DNA from: Conchocele bisecta
Lineage: Eukaryota; Mollusca; Bivalvia; Lucinida; Thyasiridae
NCBI GenBank assembly: GCA_029237695.1
Contig: JAQRGA010000165.1
Coordinates: forward strand, 248,001-312,000
Reading direction: 5' to 3'
Length of the DNA: 64,000 nucleotides
In this document: positions 22,201 to 32,198 of the stretch, one piece after another
How positions within the stretch are numbered: the stretch's first letter is position 1
Layout of the letters: each line of letters starts with the position of its first letter
The notes under the pieces: generated by a model
Databases searched by the model: none
Told to the model about the DNA's origin: nothing
The model's input: only the letters and a program-made list of their open reading frames with translations
Position numbers and translations under genes: made by a program

Positions 22201-23322
22201 ATATTTTTAAACAGAGATAGTAAGAGTTGATGAGTTCCACACAAACAACACATGTTAAAATATTTGGAAAGAAGATACTGGAAGTAAGAACTAGAGGAGG
22301 AAATGGAAGATAAATTGGTGGGATCAATGGACCGCCACATAATTATTGCTGTACGCGCCACTGTTGAAATGGTATTTAAAACACGCCCTAGAAATAACTG
22401 GAGTTCATGTGTTATAGATTATATTAGTGGAAACCATTCGATAATGGTTCGCAACAGAAGTTTACAGCCGCAAGCGAACAGGCGGATGTAGAACCAAATA
22501 AGAAACAGTAGCCGACATAATGAAAATTATTAGGAAACTCCGTGTTGTGGAAAAATGATAGCGGCAACGGGAGAGACATTTTTAAATACGACATATACAC
22601 AAAACGAAACCTGTGTTGACAAAGCATTAAGATCGGCATTCTTTGACGATTTGGAAAGATGATAGGAGGATGCGTTACGAAATATCTTCAGATAAACCAG
22701 GGGTGCGGTTAAGAGACCATTCCATTGTGGAATAGCGGTTTATCAATAGCTAAAATGAGAATGTTGGATTTTTACTACGGAATTCTAGTAAATACGTAAA
22801 AGAGAAGACTTTGAATTAATACAGATGGATAGAGATAGTATGTATATAGGAGAGTTAGTGAAAACGATAGGGAATTGATTAGACCTAAACTTACTAGGAC
22901 GAGTTTGAAAAAATAAAAACATAAAATGGTTGGTTGGGATAAATGGAGCGAAAGAGAGCCCGGACTTTTCAAAATGGAATTTAGCGGTAGATAGGGCGAT
23001 GCGTTATCTAGTAAGTGTTATTTCGTAGAAAAAATTAATTTCACTAAAGATAATTTGGAACAAATTAAAATTAATAAAAACTCTGCGAAAGGAATGTCCA
23101 AGAGAACTAACAATTTAAATTGGGATAGATATAAACGAGTACTAAGTGAAACTACAGAAGATGGAAAACACATTATAGATGTAGCACAAAATAGAGGATT
23201 TAAAATGAAAGAGCGGCGTTATGAAAACGTACTGTCAACAACAAAAATTAGGACTCTCGGCATACTACGATAAAAGACGTGTGTTACCAGACGGAATACA
23301 TACAGAACCTCTATTGATTTAA
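19230..23322 (+). pseudogene. Protein-primed-type DNA polymerase B (copy B)
   Basis: Recognisable pieces in order: TRAEIESLRREA (19,264-19,300), a region equivalent to LGPG (21,410), MLKYLE-like residues, a motif B-like LLGNS (22,530), DRDSMYIG at about 22,830 where motif C should read DTDS, then NSAKGMSKRTNNLNW (23,085) and HTEPL before the stop at 23,320-23,322. The catalytic motif change and the dozens of indels mean it is dead as shown. The stop codon overlaps the convergent integrase stop. Confidence 0.7.
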
Positions 23323-24333
23323 GTAATCGGGGGTAGCTGGGTGTCAGAAGGCACATAAGAAGTTCTTCGCGGAACAAACCCGCGAGAGGGACCATCAGTC
23401 AAATAATAGAGCACGGGCTCATCGGGTTTGGTAATAGATCGATCTAGATGATATACATTGAGAGACCACACTGGATCAGTCGCGCGGCGGCTGCCACCTT
23501 CGAGCTCTCCGGGTTGATAGAGGTACCGGACGTCAATATCTGATGGCAGTGCTATCGCCGATTGCTGCTCCTCTAAACCAACGGGTCGCCCGCGCGAGAC
23601 GGCAGAGGGCTCGCTCGTCACCCTTTTAAACTTGATAGCATCTACAGGCTTCTTACCTATCAATCTGGTCACCTCTCCGTTCAGTGCGGAGACCACGGCG
23701 GGCAGTCTGGCAACCCACTCGGTCGATCGCGAATGAGGGTTTACAAGTTCTTTAGCGTATTGGTGTCCGAACAGTCTCTCAGCCAGGGTTCGATTGAAGC
23801 GTTCCACGATCCCCTGGTCCCGGTGGATGTTGACGCGGCCTCGTCTGATAGAAACTTTATGCTTAGACAATAGATGAGAGACCGCGCCCATGAACTCGCG
23901 GCCGGGATCGACCTGGAGAAGATTCGGCCATTTGAGAGGACTCCTCTTATATATTCGGGAAAGAGCCTTCCTTAGACTCTTTAGTGGCCAACGGCTCAGC
24001 CCCCTTATAACGACTCGCTACGTCAACGATTGTCAGTGCGTACTTGTACGTCTTGCGACCGACGCGATCGTGAGGTAGAAACAGGAGGTCCGCTTGGTGA
24101 ACTTGGTTCGGCACCGGCACGTCGAATTTCGGCCGCGGAATATTGTGAGGCGCTGGTAAATAGATCTGCCAGATGGCCTGCTTCTTGAGCCATTCCTTGA
24201 CAGCGTTTTCTGAAACCTTGGTCGCCGCCGCGAGGTTCTTGATGACCGCGAGTCCCTTCCAGTATCCGCGTGGGCTATAGTATGTATTCGACAGCTTGCG
24301 CGTTAGTTTGGTATCAAGTTTGCGCGTGTTCAT
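23319..24333 (-). pseudogene. DDE integrase (copy B), nearly complete
   Basis: Retroviral-type integrase that would insert the element into host DNA. The start at 24,333 (MNTRKLDTKL) opens a 128-residue block ending in the first catalytic Asp region (HQADLLFLPHD, Asp 82) and KYALTIVDVASRYKG. A frameshift near 23,950 precedes a second open block (23,891-23,319). The second Asp is in VDPGREF (codon at 23,909-23,907) and the Glu in IVERFN (codon at 23,804-23,802), 35 codons apart as expected for DDE integrases. The C-terminal part has VRYLYQPGELEG and VWSLNVYHLDRS, a chromo/SH3-like tail. It ends PSDTQLPPIT. Confidence 0.85.
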
Positions 24334-24667
24334 CGTATGCGAAGTATTCTAATATATCGGACAATCTCCAACATGCCCTCGCCAGTTCGTCCGGTAACTG
24401 CGTCGTTAATAATAAACCTTTGTTGGAAGTTTCGCTGCAGCCCCAATCACGTTTGGGTGGAACAGGAGAGGGGAAATCTAATTCAACATTGTTGATGGAG
24501 GAATCTAACATCCGCTTTGCGAAAAGGGTGCCGCGTTTTTCGTCCTCGTCGCCACGTCTCGAGACAATCTCGGGCCAGACGAATCATACTCTTTGCACCA
24601 GGTATACGATGTTTTGGGCAGTGTAGCCTACATCGATCATAGCGTCATAAAGTTCGTCAACTAACAT
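24314..24667 (-). pseudogene. Short basic conserved ORF (copy B)
   Basis: Starts at 24,667 with MLVDELYDAMIDVG, then breaks; an open segment 24,511-24,314 follows. Its middle carries a palindrome (24,484-24,494) absent from C at the same place, where C reads FLRVPAHELKR. It overlaps the integrase start by about 20 bp. Function unknown. Confidence 0.5.
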
Positions 24668-24710
24668 CGTTCTATATATATATTTATAAAAAAAAATTGT
24701 TTTAAATTAA

Positions 24711-25146
24711 TTAATTTATACTCGATTGAATATAGTAGCCGGCGAGAGACCCACCACACCCATTCCCACGATGATGAACGCGATCTCGCGGTCCTTTTGG
24801 GGCTCTGACGGTACATAGAAATCTGAAAGTTGGGGCTCGGGATCCATTGGATCGAGACTTTTGTGCGGATATGCCAGCGCGTACTCGCGGTTGGCTTCTT
24901 GAACGTTCTGAAAAGTTTGCGCGGCGTGATTTTCGCGGCGAAGCTCTTCATTGACCCAGTCCAGATGGCGGTTCGTTTTTTTCGACCATGCTTCCTTTGC
25001 GCTATTGAGTTGTTTCTACAGCTAAATCATGACGCTTACGCTCCTCATCCACGTTCGAGCTTTTCATTTTAGAGAATATAAAGTTGCTACCGCTGAACGC
25101 CAATGCGTTTACAAGCGCACCACTACTATTATGCGATTGAAGCCAT
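24711..25146 (-). pseudogene. 150-residue membrane ORF (copy B)
   Basis: Start at 25,146, directly after the stop of the preceding gene (TAA ATG). The homologous frame breaks several times. The family is described under the intact copy C (59,444-59,893). Ends at 24,711 within an AT-rich tract. Confidence 0.5.
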
Positions 25147-25380
25147 TTATTTCCATATATTAACTGGTAGAAATTCAGCTTTAACTAGATAATCTCGGGT
25201 CCAAACTGCGGCCGCTACATCTAAGGTCGCGAGCCCTACGTCTCTCACAGTAAAGTCCAATTTGGGAGCGGTTCCTCCTAGGGCCATCTTTGATAGTCGA
25301 GCATACCCGATACTGAAACCCGATATCACCACGGCGTGATAAAGCGCATTCACTAACATTTTACCATCTTGTTCAGCCAT
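25147..25380 (-). CDS. 77-residue conserved Polinton ORF (copy B, intact)
   Basis: Open from MAEQDGKMLVNALYHA to FLPVNIWK with no disruption. Two mildly hydrophobic helices flank KMALGGTAPKLDFTVRD. The same gene occurs in A and C between the same neighbours, and the family is widespread in invertebrate Polintons without a known role. Its stop is immediately followed by the next gene's ATG, so translation is probably coupled. The small size and hydrophobic stretches would fit a virion membrane or minor capsid component, which is inference. Confidence 0.7.
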   Translation of the reverse strand: MAEQDGKMLVNALYHAVVISGFSIGYARLSKMALGGTAPKLDFTVRDVGLATLDVAAAVWTRDYLVKAEFLPVNIWK

Positions 25381-25388
25381 TGTTATAA

Positions 25389-25928
25389 TTATTGCATATA
25401 AAATGGGTCGCGATCAATGTTTAAATGGGGCGCATCCAAATTCAACATTGTTGATGATTGGTGTTTCGTAACTTTCTTCTGAACACTGGCTGGTTGTTTT
25501 TTGGGTATTTCCAAACGCACAGGCACCAACAACTGCCAGACCACCACCACCAACAACAACAACCAATTCACGAATTTGGGTTCAATCGGATTCGCCCAAC
25601 TCCAACGGTAGTTGGTATTGGGTGTTGAGTGTGCTTCCAATTCGTGAATTGGGGGTGTTGTTGTACTCAACTCTGTATTCAGATGTTTTGCTGTCTCCGT
25701 CCCCGATTGCAACCCCAATCTCGATTGGAGTTTAGCCTCTCGAAGCTCGGCGAGTATTTTATCTTGTTTAACTTTTGCGGGTGGCAGCCGCGCCCGCCCA
25801 GCTGCCATGTCTTTTGGGTTTTTTATATGCGGTATGTCATCCAGTGGCGGAGTAACACTCTGGTTCGATTGTGTTGGAGCAATCTGGTTCAACTCCGTCA
25901 CTCTCGTGGGTGTGTCTTGTGTCATCAT
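25389..25928 (-). CDS. Linker/TM conserved Polinton ORF (copy B, intact)
   Basis: 179 codons from MMTQDTPTRVTEL to NIDRDPFYMQ. Polar, Pro/Ser/Thr-rich N-terminus; KVKQDKILAELREAK helix at about 65-80; one strong TM segment WLLLLVVVVWQLLVPV at about 130-145; basic C-terminal tail. Four short palindromes (25,443-25,453, 25,563-25,579, 25,637-25,652, 25,715-25,728) encode LNLD, KFVNW, PIHELE and QSRLG, and copy C lacks them at these positions. Function unknown. It begins about 10 bp downstream of the preceding stop. Confidence 0.7.
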   Translation of the reverse strand: MMTQDTPTRVTELNQIAPTQSNQSVTPPLDDIPHIKNPKDMAAGRARLPPAKVKQDKILAELREAKLQSRLGLQSGTETAKHLNTELSTTTPPIHELEAHSTPNTNYRWSWANPIEPKFVNWLLLLVVVVWQLLVPVRLEIPKKQPASVQKKVTKHQSSTMLNLDAPHLNIDRDPFYMQ

Positions 25929-25937
25929 TTTCAGGGC

Positions 25938-26646
25938 TTATAGTTCGTGGGCATATATGTCCAAATTGACAGTGTTTACCGTGGTCAACGCGGTTGTTAG
26001 TGGAGCTAAGTACATTCCAAACTTGTGATAAATTGATTGCAGCATGCCGTTCTAAGAGTGTGTCCTATAAAAGGGTCAGTCTCTAGATCATCAATCAACC
26101 CCGCAGTGTTTGGTATATGGGAGAAGTCTACTAACGGCGGTAGCGTACAAATGAATAGCCGCCGATCCAAGAGTTTTTTGTCATCTCTGCTCCCAATTTG
26201 GATTCGTATCGCGCATACATTTTATCGATCTCCGCATCTGACATCTTATCCACCTGAAAAACTGAGAGACGCCTACCGAGATAATGCTCCGATTGTCCCC
26301 CAGCAACCAGCGCAGCTAGCCGCTCTCGTCGCGCCGCATTTTCATTTTCATTCGGAGTCGTTGCACTCAACACAATACCAACCCCCGATTCCGATTGCTC
26401 TGTCGGATCATTATTGTTGGCAGTCGGAGTTGAGGTTTCTTCTATTAGCTGATCGAGAAGTTCGTCGCAGTTCATTTTTCTTAAAATTAATTTAACTATT
26501 CTAACAAGTCTCATCACTTTAACATATTTATTTATTACAAAAATAATAAATGCGCACCACCCGATACTTATGATCACCATTATGCTCGCAACAAAGCTCG
26601 CAGCGTAGCACCAAATTGTTAACATTGTTAACCATTTGTTAAGCAT
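25938..26646 (-). pseudogene. Membrane-anchored conserved ORF (copy B)
   Basis: An open frame from 26,646 gives an N-terminal hydrophobic region (FVASIMVIISIGWCAFIIFV) followed without a stop by MNCDELLDQLIEE and continuing to about 26,131. After a frameshift the homologous C-terminus ends at the TAA at 25,938. A start at 26,475 (MNCDELL) is the alternative and is immediately preceded by the AT-rich TTAATTTTAAGAAAAATG motif. The conserved core is DKMSDAEIDKMYARYESKLG. Function unknown. Confidence 0.6.
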
Positions 26647-26735
26647 TTGTTCAGCATTTGTTCAGCAATTGCTAAGCATTGTTCAGCAATTGCTAAGCAT
26701 TGTTCAGCAATTGCTAAGCATTGCATAGCTTATTA
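26610..26735. repeat. Degenerate direct-repeat array (copy B)
   Basis: CAGCAATTGCTAAGCATTGT occurs three times in near-perfect tandem (26,660-26,730), with degenerate units on the left. Same gap as in A and C. Confidence 0.8.
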
Positions 26736-26773
26736 CTTTGTAATTTTCCTAATTTTTTTTTCAAAATTATTAA

Positions 26774-27400
26774 TTAATTGATAACTTTATAAGCAGTTGG
26801 TTGATCAGTCTTTAGCAGAAGCTTGGCGTGCTTAGTTTTCGAAAGCATCTGTCGAACCTCCAGGCGCTCCTACGCGCGTTGGGATAACGCTCATTCTCTC
26901 GAAGACAGTCATCGAATGAGTCTCGGTCCTTGCAGTGAAAGAGGGCGACCCATTTCGTTTGCTCGCGCAGATCCTTGAGGACGGCGTTGTACTTTTGAGT
27001 GGATATCCATACGCTTTGCCTAGCATGGCGGCCAGAAAATGCGAGCTCGGAGAGCATGTCCTTCTTTTTGGTCATCGCCGCCTTGGCTGAGCAATCATCA
27101 ATCACGTATAGGGTGGGCTCACCCTGGAATTTTTTGTTTTTGGTCATAAACCACGCAACCAATCGTGAAGCCTATCACCCGGGTCAATTAACGTATACCT
27201 CAGGGTCGGGTCCATATCCACGGGCGCCGCTGATAAGTATCGTTGTGCCGCACAGTGGGACACAGGATCACAATATGGACGAAAGGCATCGCGGTAGGAT
27301 CCCTCAAGTAAGTCGAGGATGAAAACCGTTTTTCCACATCCTGTCTGCCCACATATTATGGCAGAGTGAGCATCTCCAATCGTGAATTGGTATTGATTGC
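26774..27400 (-). pseudogene. FtsK/HerA-type packaging ATPase (copy B)
   Basis: Packages viral DNA in related elements. The Walker A motif GQTGCGKT is intact at about 27,340-27,362 after the FTIGDAHSAIIC strand. A frameshift near 27,160 precedes the open block 27,162-26,812 with Walker B-like LYVIDD, then SVWISTQKYN (sensor-like) and WVALFHCKDRDSFDD. The stop at 26,774-26,776 aligns with A and C. No ATG is visible upstream of FTIG, so the start is approximate. Confidence 0.75.
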
Positions 27401-27408
27401 TAGATTTC

Positions 27409-28731
27409 TTATTTTTTCTTTAGAATTAGTAGATCGCTGATACGTATCGACCATCTTCGATGTTGAGTTGTGCGTCTGTAATTATATATAAGTACACGTT
27501 CAATGGCCCGGCTCCGTCCGCCTCTTTGGTTATCTGGATCGTCACACACCCTCACTAGCGTTCTCAACTTGGCGTCCGCTACCGTGTATTTGGTCATCGT
27601 CGCTGGCTCGCATGTCTAGCCATAACGCGTATTTGGTATTCAGGAACTCCGCGAGGGAGACGCCGAGAGATGTAGGTCTTTGGCAACTGCTGCAACCTCC
27701 GGAGAGCGCTTAGAGCCGGCAGCAACTGCTTTCTTACTTCGTCCCACTGATGGTGCGCGCGAAGACCCGCGCTGTAGAGTTGATTGGGGACTCCCTCGAT
27801 CGTCCACCTCTACCTTCGTGATTTTGGGGTTATAGAATCTGTCGGTTTTTTCTAGCACCGAACTCGAACCGAGCATCCTCGAACAACATCAGTATACCTT
27901 TCATCGAGCGGGGCGGGTACGTTGACGTTAATATTCCACAATGTGTCGCCTTTGTCTTTCGTCATCTTGCGATGGCGAAGAACTCGGTCGTAAAGTATGG
28001 CAACGCGCCCGGCGTACTGGGTTTCTGATCAATCGTTGCTAGTTCGGGCATCGTGACCATGTCGTACTCCAGCGAAACATTATCGATCGCATACGTCGAT
28101 AACATCTCGTGGCTATGATAACTCGGCCGTAGTCGTTGAACGTTAGTTCGTATTCGAGGCGGTCAGCCAAAGCGCTCTGATAGTAGGGCATGTGACTCTC
28201 CAGCAACTCAAAGTCGAGCGGGATGTAGAAGCGGTTGCCGTAAGCGCCCGCGACCGCGTTGTCACTCGCGTTGTTATCTGCCTTGTTAGCAGCCCCGATT
28301 CTAAGTTTGGTTACGTTCTTATTTTTGCTGGTGTCAATACCTTGATAGACAGCGTTTTCAAGCTCGTGTGACGTCTTCCACAGGTCCTGATAGCAATGGT
28401 AGACGTCGCTGTCGTCGATCGACATCACCTCATTACCAGAAATCTTTATCATAGTCTTCTTGACTATGGCGCGACCCAGGGTTCTGAACGACGGTTCGGT
28501 CCGTCGTCCGTCGACGTTAGCGAAATAGTGAAAGAAAGCTAGGCGAACAGTACCCGGAACAATGACGTCGTTAGCTCCGAGGTTGGGGAAGCGGACTAAG
28601 AGCTGCTGGTTCTGGTCGATCGTCGATGGGTTGTTCGTAATAACGACACTCTGTCTCACACCTTTTGCCCCGAGGGGCTCACGCAGTCTGCGGTATGGAT
28701 TGAGTTTGCGACCGTATTGACTCGAAGACAT
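27409..28731 (-). pseudogene. Hexon-like major capsid protein (copy B)
   Basis: The first 200 or so codons are intact from MSSSQYGRKLNPYRR: GVRQSVVITNN, LLVRFPNLGANDVIVPG, TLGRAIVKKTMIKISGNEVM, GNRFYIPLDFELLESHMPYY and LEYELTFNDYGRVI. A frameshift near 28,120 follows, then broken segments (FYNPKITKVEV near 27,820; PEVAAVAKDLHLS near 27,700) to a stop at 27,409. Length (about 440 codons) and position beside the ATPase fit the double-jelly-roll capsid protein of Polintons. The fold assignment is by family knowledge, not shown directly. Confidence 0.7.
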
Positions 28732-28790
28732 AATTAATTTTTTCAAAATTATTGAAACTATTAAACCCGTATGGTTTTGTCTTTAATACA

Positions 28791-28810
28791 TAATTAATTT
28801 TAAGAAAATT
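28791..28810 (+). promoter_or_regulatory. AT-rich promoter-like motif before the acidic ORF (copy B)
   Basis: TAATTAATTTTAAGAAAATT ends 5 bp before the ATG at 28,816. The other side of the same gap has ATTTTGAAAAAATTAATT just before the divergent capsid gene start, so the gap may hold two opposed promoters. Confidence 0.45.
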
Positions 28811-28815
28811 ATAAT

Positions 28816-29259
28816 ATGGCTGATTACAATGTTGACATGGATGAAATCGGCAAAGACGATTACCTCGATGGTGATGATGATAACTTCGAGGATTCCCTCA
28901 CGACACCCACCATAGAGACTCCATTTTCAATCCAATCACAATTGGGTGGCGCTACCACTAGTCAAAGTCAGGAATTACTTGAGGGAGCTGTAAACGACTA
29001 CTACAACAATTTTGCAGCAGAAAAAGGTCTGGTCCCCTCTGTCGGTCGCGACTACTCCAAGTTCAAATTTATGAGCGGTAGATTGCGACTAAGAGCAGCA
29101 CTAAATCTCCCATTAGTTAACGCAGGACCAGGACCGGAAAACCCCTATCGCTAAAACACCATTGCAGGAAACCGGGGCGGTGGCGAAATCATAAAGAACG
29201 AACTAGGCTTCACGGATTGGAAGAGTGGGGTAAAACAAGTATACCGGCCCGCGCTGTAG
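28816..29259 (+). pseudogene. Acidic ORF (copy B)
   Basis: Starts MADYNVDMDEIGKDDYLDGD, very Asp/Glu-rich for 30 residues, then a polar middle with a palindrome at 28,932-28,945 encoding SIQSQLGG where copy C reads EEIGGA. A frame change near 29,140 creates a premature stop. The ancestral stop YRPAL-TAG at 29,257-29,259 is shared with C, and the same stop position is seen in A. Function unknown; paired with the next gene. Confidence 0.55.
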
Positions 29260-29285
29260 AGGCCCTACAGTCTACCGACGAAACT

Positions 29286-30109
29286 ATAGCGAAGACGGCC
29301 ACCGCGATAGAAACGGTCGAGCTCAGCGAGGTCCCTCAAATAGCCACCGACGTTATTAAACACGATGGAGACCACGTTCAGCGTCCAATCACAATTGGGA
29401 AAAATACTCAACGATGACCCACCGTTACCTCTTCGCGAACTCCGTGGACTCGATAAGGCTCTACAACAGTCCGGGGCGAACTGGTCCTTAACCTCTCCAA
29501 ACTCACGGCGCTGGATGAACATATCGCGCTAAGAAGAAAGACTGGAGGAAGCCGGTGACGATAGAGAATCTACCGAGCGGATCGCCGAACGACTGCGTCT
29601 TTGCGGGATGAAAGAGAAGCTCGCTTGGAGCCGCCTCGTCTAACCGTGAGGCTCTCCACACACAAATAAGTCGGATCCGCGAATCAATCTCGAGGGTCTT
29701 GCACGAAGAGACGACACTCGGTGAGCGTCTTAGCACTCTGTTCAGAGAGCAGGGCGTCACGATAGCAAGCATCCTCGTTGCTATCGGCATGACTATATCG
29801 ACCATAGTTCTAGCTTTCACTGGTGGTGCGGCGCCACCACCCGCACCAGCACCAGCACCCACTCCATCCGGTGGAGCTAAGGAGTGGGTAAAAAAACAAC
29901 TAAAAGCCCTCGCCAATCTCCTGGCTAAATTAGCAGGAAAGTTGGCTGCCGCACTACCTGGACTGATCGGAAGTATCGTTTCTTACTTGCTATCTATATT
30001 ATCAAAAACGGTCGGATGGCTAGCCAATAATACTTGGGCTTTAATCGTGGCAATCGCCGGTCTCCTATTATTCTCTGTCAGAGAGTTCCTACAACCAAAG
30101 CGTAAATAA
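29286..30109 (+). pseudogene. Coiled-coil membrane protein (copy B)
   Basis: The frame aligned with C begins at 29,286, where ATG has become ATA. The middle is broken by frameshifts at about 29,400-29,690. The last open block (29,699-30,109) has ETTLGERLSTLFREQGVTIA, a first hydrophobic segment, a Pro/Ala linker (APPPAPAPAPTPSGG), an amphipathic KQLKALANLLAKLAGKLAAA helix and a final TM segment (WALIVAIAGLLLFS). A second palindrome is at 29,385-29,398. The 3' end overlaps the convergent ORF by about 20 bp. Confidence 0.6.
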
Positions 30110-30750
30110 TCCGATCGCCACGAGGGTGATGACGAGCCCTAATTTCTCCTCCTCGTGTGTTGTGCTTCCAATTTCAACATTGTTGATGATTGGTGTTTCT
30201 CCAATCGCGATTGGTCTGTTGATGGAACTCGATGGTGCATCCAATTTACGAATTGGGGGTACTGGGTTCGATTTACGAATTGGGGGAGGTGTATCCATTT
30301 TGTGTTTTATGAAATCGGTTCCACTGTTGGGGGTGCGCTTGATGATATCCGTGTTCACGTTACCGTTGTGGCCTATTTTTTGATTGGCGGTGGCGATTAC
30401 GATATGATTATTGTAACCGTCAACCGGGTCGTCTCGTAGTATCATATTGCTCGGCGCCATATAAAGACCTATTCCAAATACATAGTCTACTGGGGTGCTG
30501 GCAGTCTGCAAAACGTCTTGATAATTCTGGATTGCCTTCTCCAGGTCCACCCTAGCTGAGATGGCGTCCTCAACAAGTACCAAGAACTGTTTTTGCGCGT
30601 CAAACGCCGTTCCGAATCCTATTATAGAACTGCGAGTTTGTTTTTGTGCACCTAGTATAGCCCACACATATGTACGAATGGAGTCGTTGAGGCGAGTAAC
30701 CCCGGCCTGAGTAAATCCAGTGCTTTTTATCTAATATAAATGTACTCCAT
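30089..30750 (-). pseudogene. Conserved ORF with C-terminal TM (copy B, 5' part lost)
   Basis: Open from about 30,667 (MWAILGAQKQTRSSIIGFGT) to the stop at 30,089. FLVLVEDAISARVDLEKAIQ and STPVDYVFGIGLYMAPSN are the conserved core. A variable Pro-rich linker holds palindromes (30,175-30,185, 30,201-30,214, 30,241-30,256 and a partial one near 30,270), followed by THEEEKLGLVI and a terminal TM segment. The N-terminal half seen in A (3,907-4,100) is missing or unrecognisable here. Confidence 0.6.
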
Positions 30751-30899
30751 GCTATTCCAACTTTAGATGGTTGGTGTAGTGAAGCCGGATATGTTTGGTA
30801 GTAGGTTTTATCTGAGAACATATCAAGAAAAACTTGGTCTTTTATGTATTAGGAAACTTGACGTGTACCTCATAGTACTGCTATCGAATGTGCCATCAA

Positions 30900-31464
30900 C
30901 AACTTTTACATCATTTCAGCTTCTTCAAAAAAGGGGTCGCCCATTGAATCGTTCTTGGTGTAAACTTTTTGTTTCCAATCACGGTTTGGGTCCACACCAA
31001 ATTCGTCACATATCCGTTCGAACTCCTTACGGTTGTATGTGTTGGAAATTGGATTCCACCCGTCGTCTTGAGGTAGTTGAACACGTAATTCTTTCAAAAT
31101 CCTTCTAATAGTATAATAAACATGAAAGTTGTATAAGCTACTGCTCATCATGCTGTTACTTGGTTTTATGTGGTCTCCGAAAGATACACCACACCCAGTT
31201 GTGGCACACCACACGGCAAAATTTAGTTGGTTCTGCCAGTACTGCATCGGAGTTGCCCGCCATCCGTTTACCCCATCACCGTACTAATCTTGGTCACCCT
31301 ATATTTCTCAAATATGTTAGTGAAATTTGTGTCGAAAACCCATGCCCAAAACTGACTCTTATTTTAGGGTGCACAAGCCAACCAATGGTGTTCTTTTGAG
31401 CGTATACACCACCAACTTTATATTTCTTTGCATTAGAGTTAAAGCTAAATGCTTTGGTATCCAT
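30900..31464 (-). pseudogene. Conserved Polinton ORF with NLNFAVWCAT-type core (copy B)
   Basis: The ATG at 31,464 opens MDTKAFSFNSNAKKYKVGG, then frameshifts. The open block 31,247-30,906 has WQNQLNFAVWCATTGCGVSF, then YNFHVYYTIRRILKEL and GWNPISN. Divergent from the jelly-roll-like gene with a 14-bp gap. Function unknown. Confidence 0.6.
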
Positions 31465-31478
31465 TGAAAGATATTATT
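31465..31478. promoter_or_regulatory. 14-bp divergent intergenic spacer (copy B)
   Basis: Same 14 bases (reverse orientation) as at 3,273-3,286 and 53,634-53,647. So short a gap means any promoters for the two genes must lie inside the opposite coding region or overlap one another. Confidence 0.6.
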
Positions 31479-32153
31479 ATGTTTGCTACTATAACTAATG
31501 TTCAAAAAGGGAGTTGTGAACTTCAAAAATTAATAGACAACTGCTGCGGAAAACGCCGTGTAGGCCTTAGATCAATCACCTTCACGGTTGGATGGCAGAA
31601 TGTGGGGAAGAGCGAAGGGTTTTACTATGTGAAGGATGGACAACAATTAGGTGTAAAGCTGCCTCACGGACTGTGGGGAATAAGACAGCTCAAAGATTTT
31701 GTCAACTCAGAGCTTGACGGTATAATCAACCTCACAGTATCGAATGCTACGGGCTCACAACAATGATCATCAGCAGTGATGTAGTGGTCTCCCCGGGGTT
31801 GGGTATTCAACTCGGTTTAGAGAGACATACTCCTCAAACAAAGGAGTGTTCACCCGGGTGAGTACGTCGGTGATAACCCGGTGGACTTCACCTTCACGAA
31901 AACTCTCAGGTGCACCTGGATCGGGTGAACACATCGTACAACACGATAGACGGATCCCCCAGCACATTACTGAAAACTGTGCCCGCCAGCGATTGTTTCT
32001 ATGGCGAGACTGTAACCTTAGACTTCCCACACCCAGAGATGAAAGTTTTGGATCGGACACATCCACGAGTTGAAGATTTATATTCTTGATGATAAAGGGC
32101 GAGAGTTGAATAACGATTACCCGATTTCGGTCGTCCTAGAAATTTCAAATTAA
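31479..32153 (+). pseudogene. Jelly-roll-like ORF (copy B)
   Basis: Open from MFATITNVQKGSCELQKLID for about 95 codons (GLRSITFTVGWQNV, FYYVKDGQQLGVKLPHGLWG, IINLTVSNATGS), then frameshifted with the expected later segments VDFTFTKTL, IHELKIYILDDKGREL and VLEISN before TAA at 32,151-32,153. The codon that is a premature stop in C is a sense codon (TTA) here. Confidence 0.65.
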
Positions 32154-32198
32154 TTATTTAGAATTAAACGCATGTTCGTAATATATATTATCAACATT

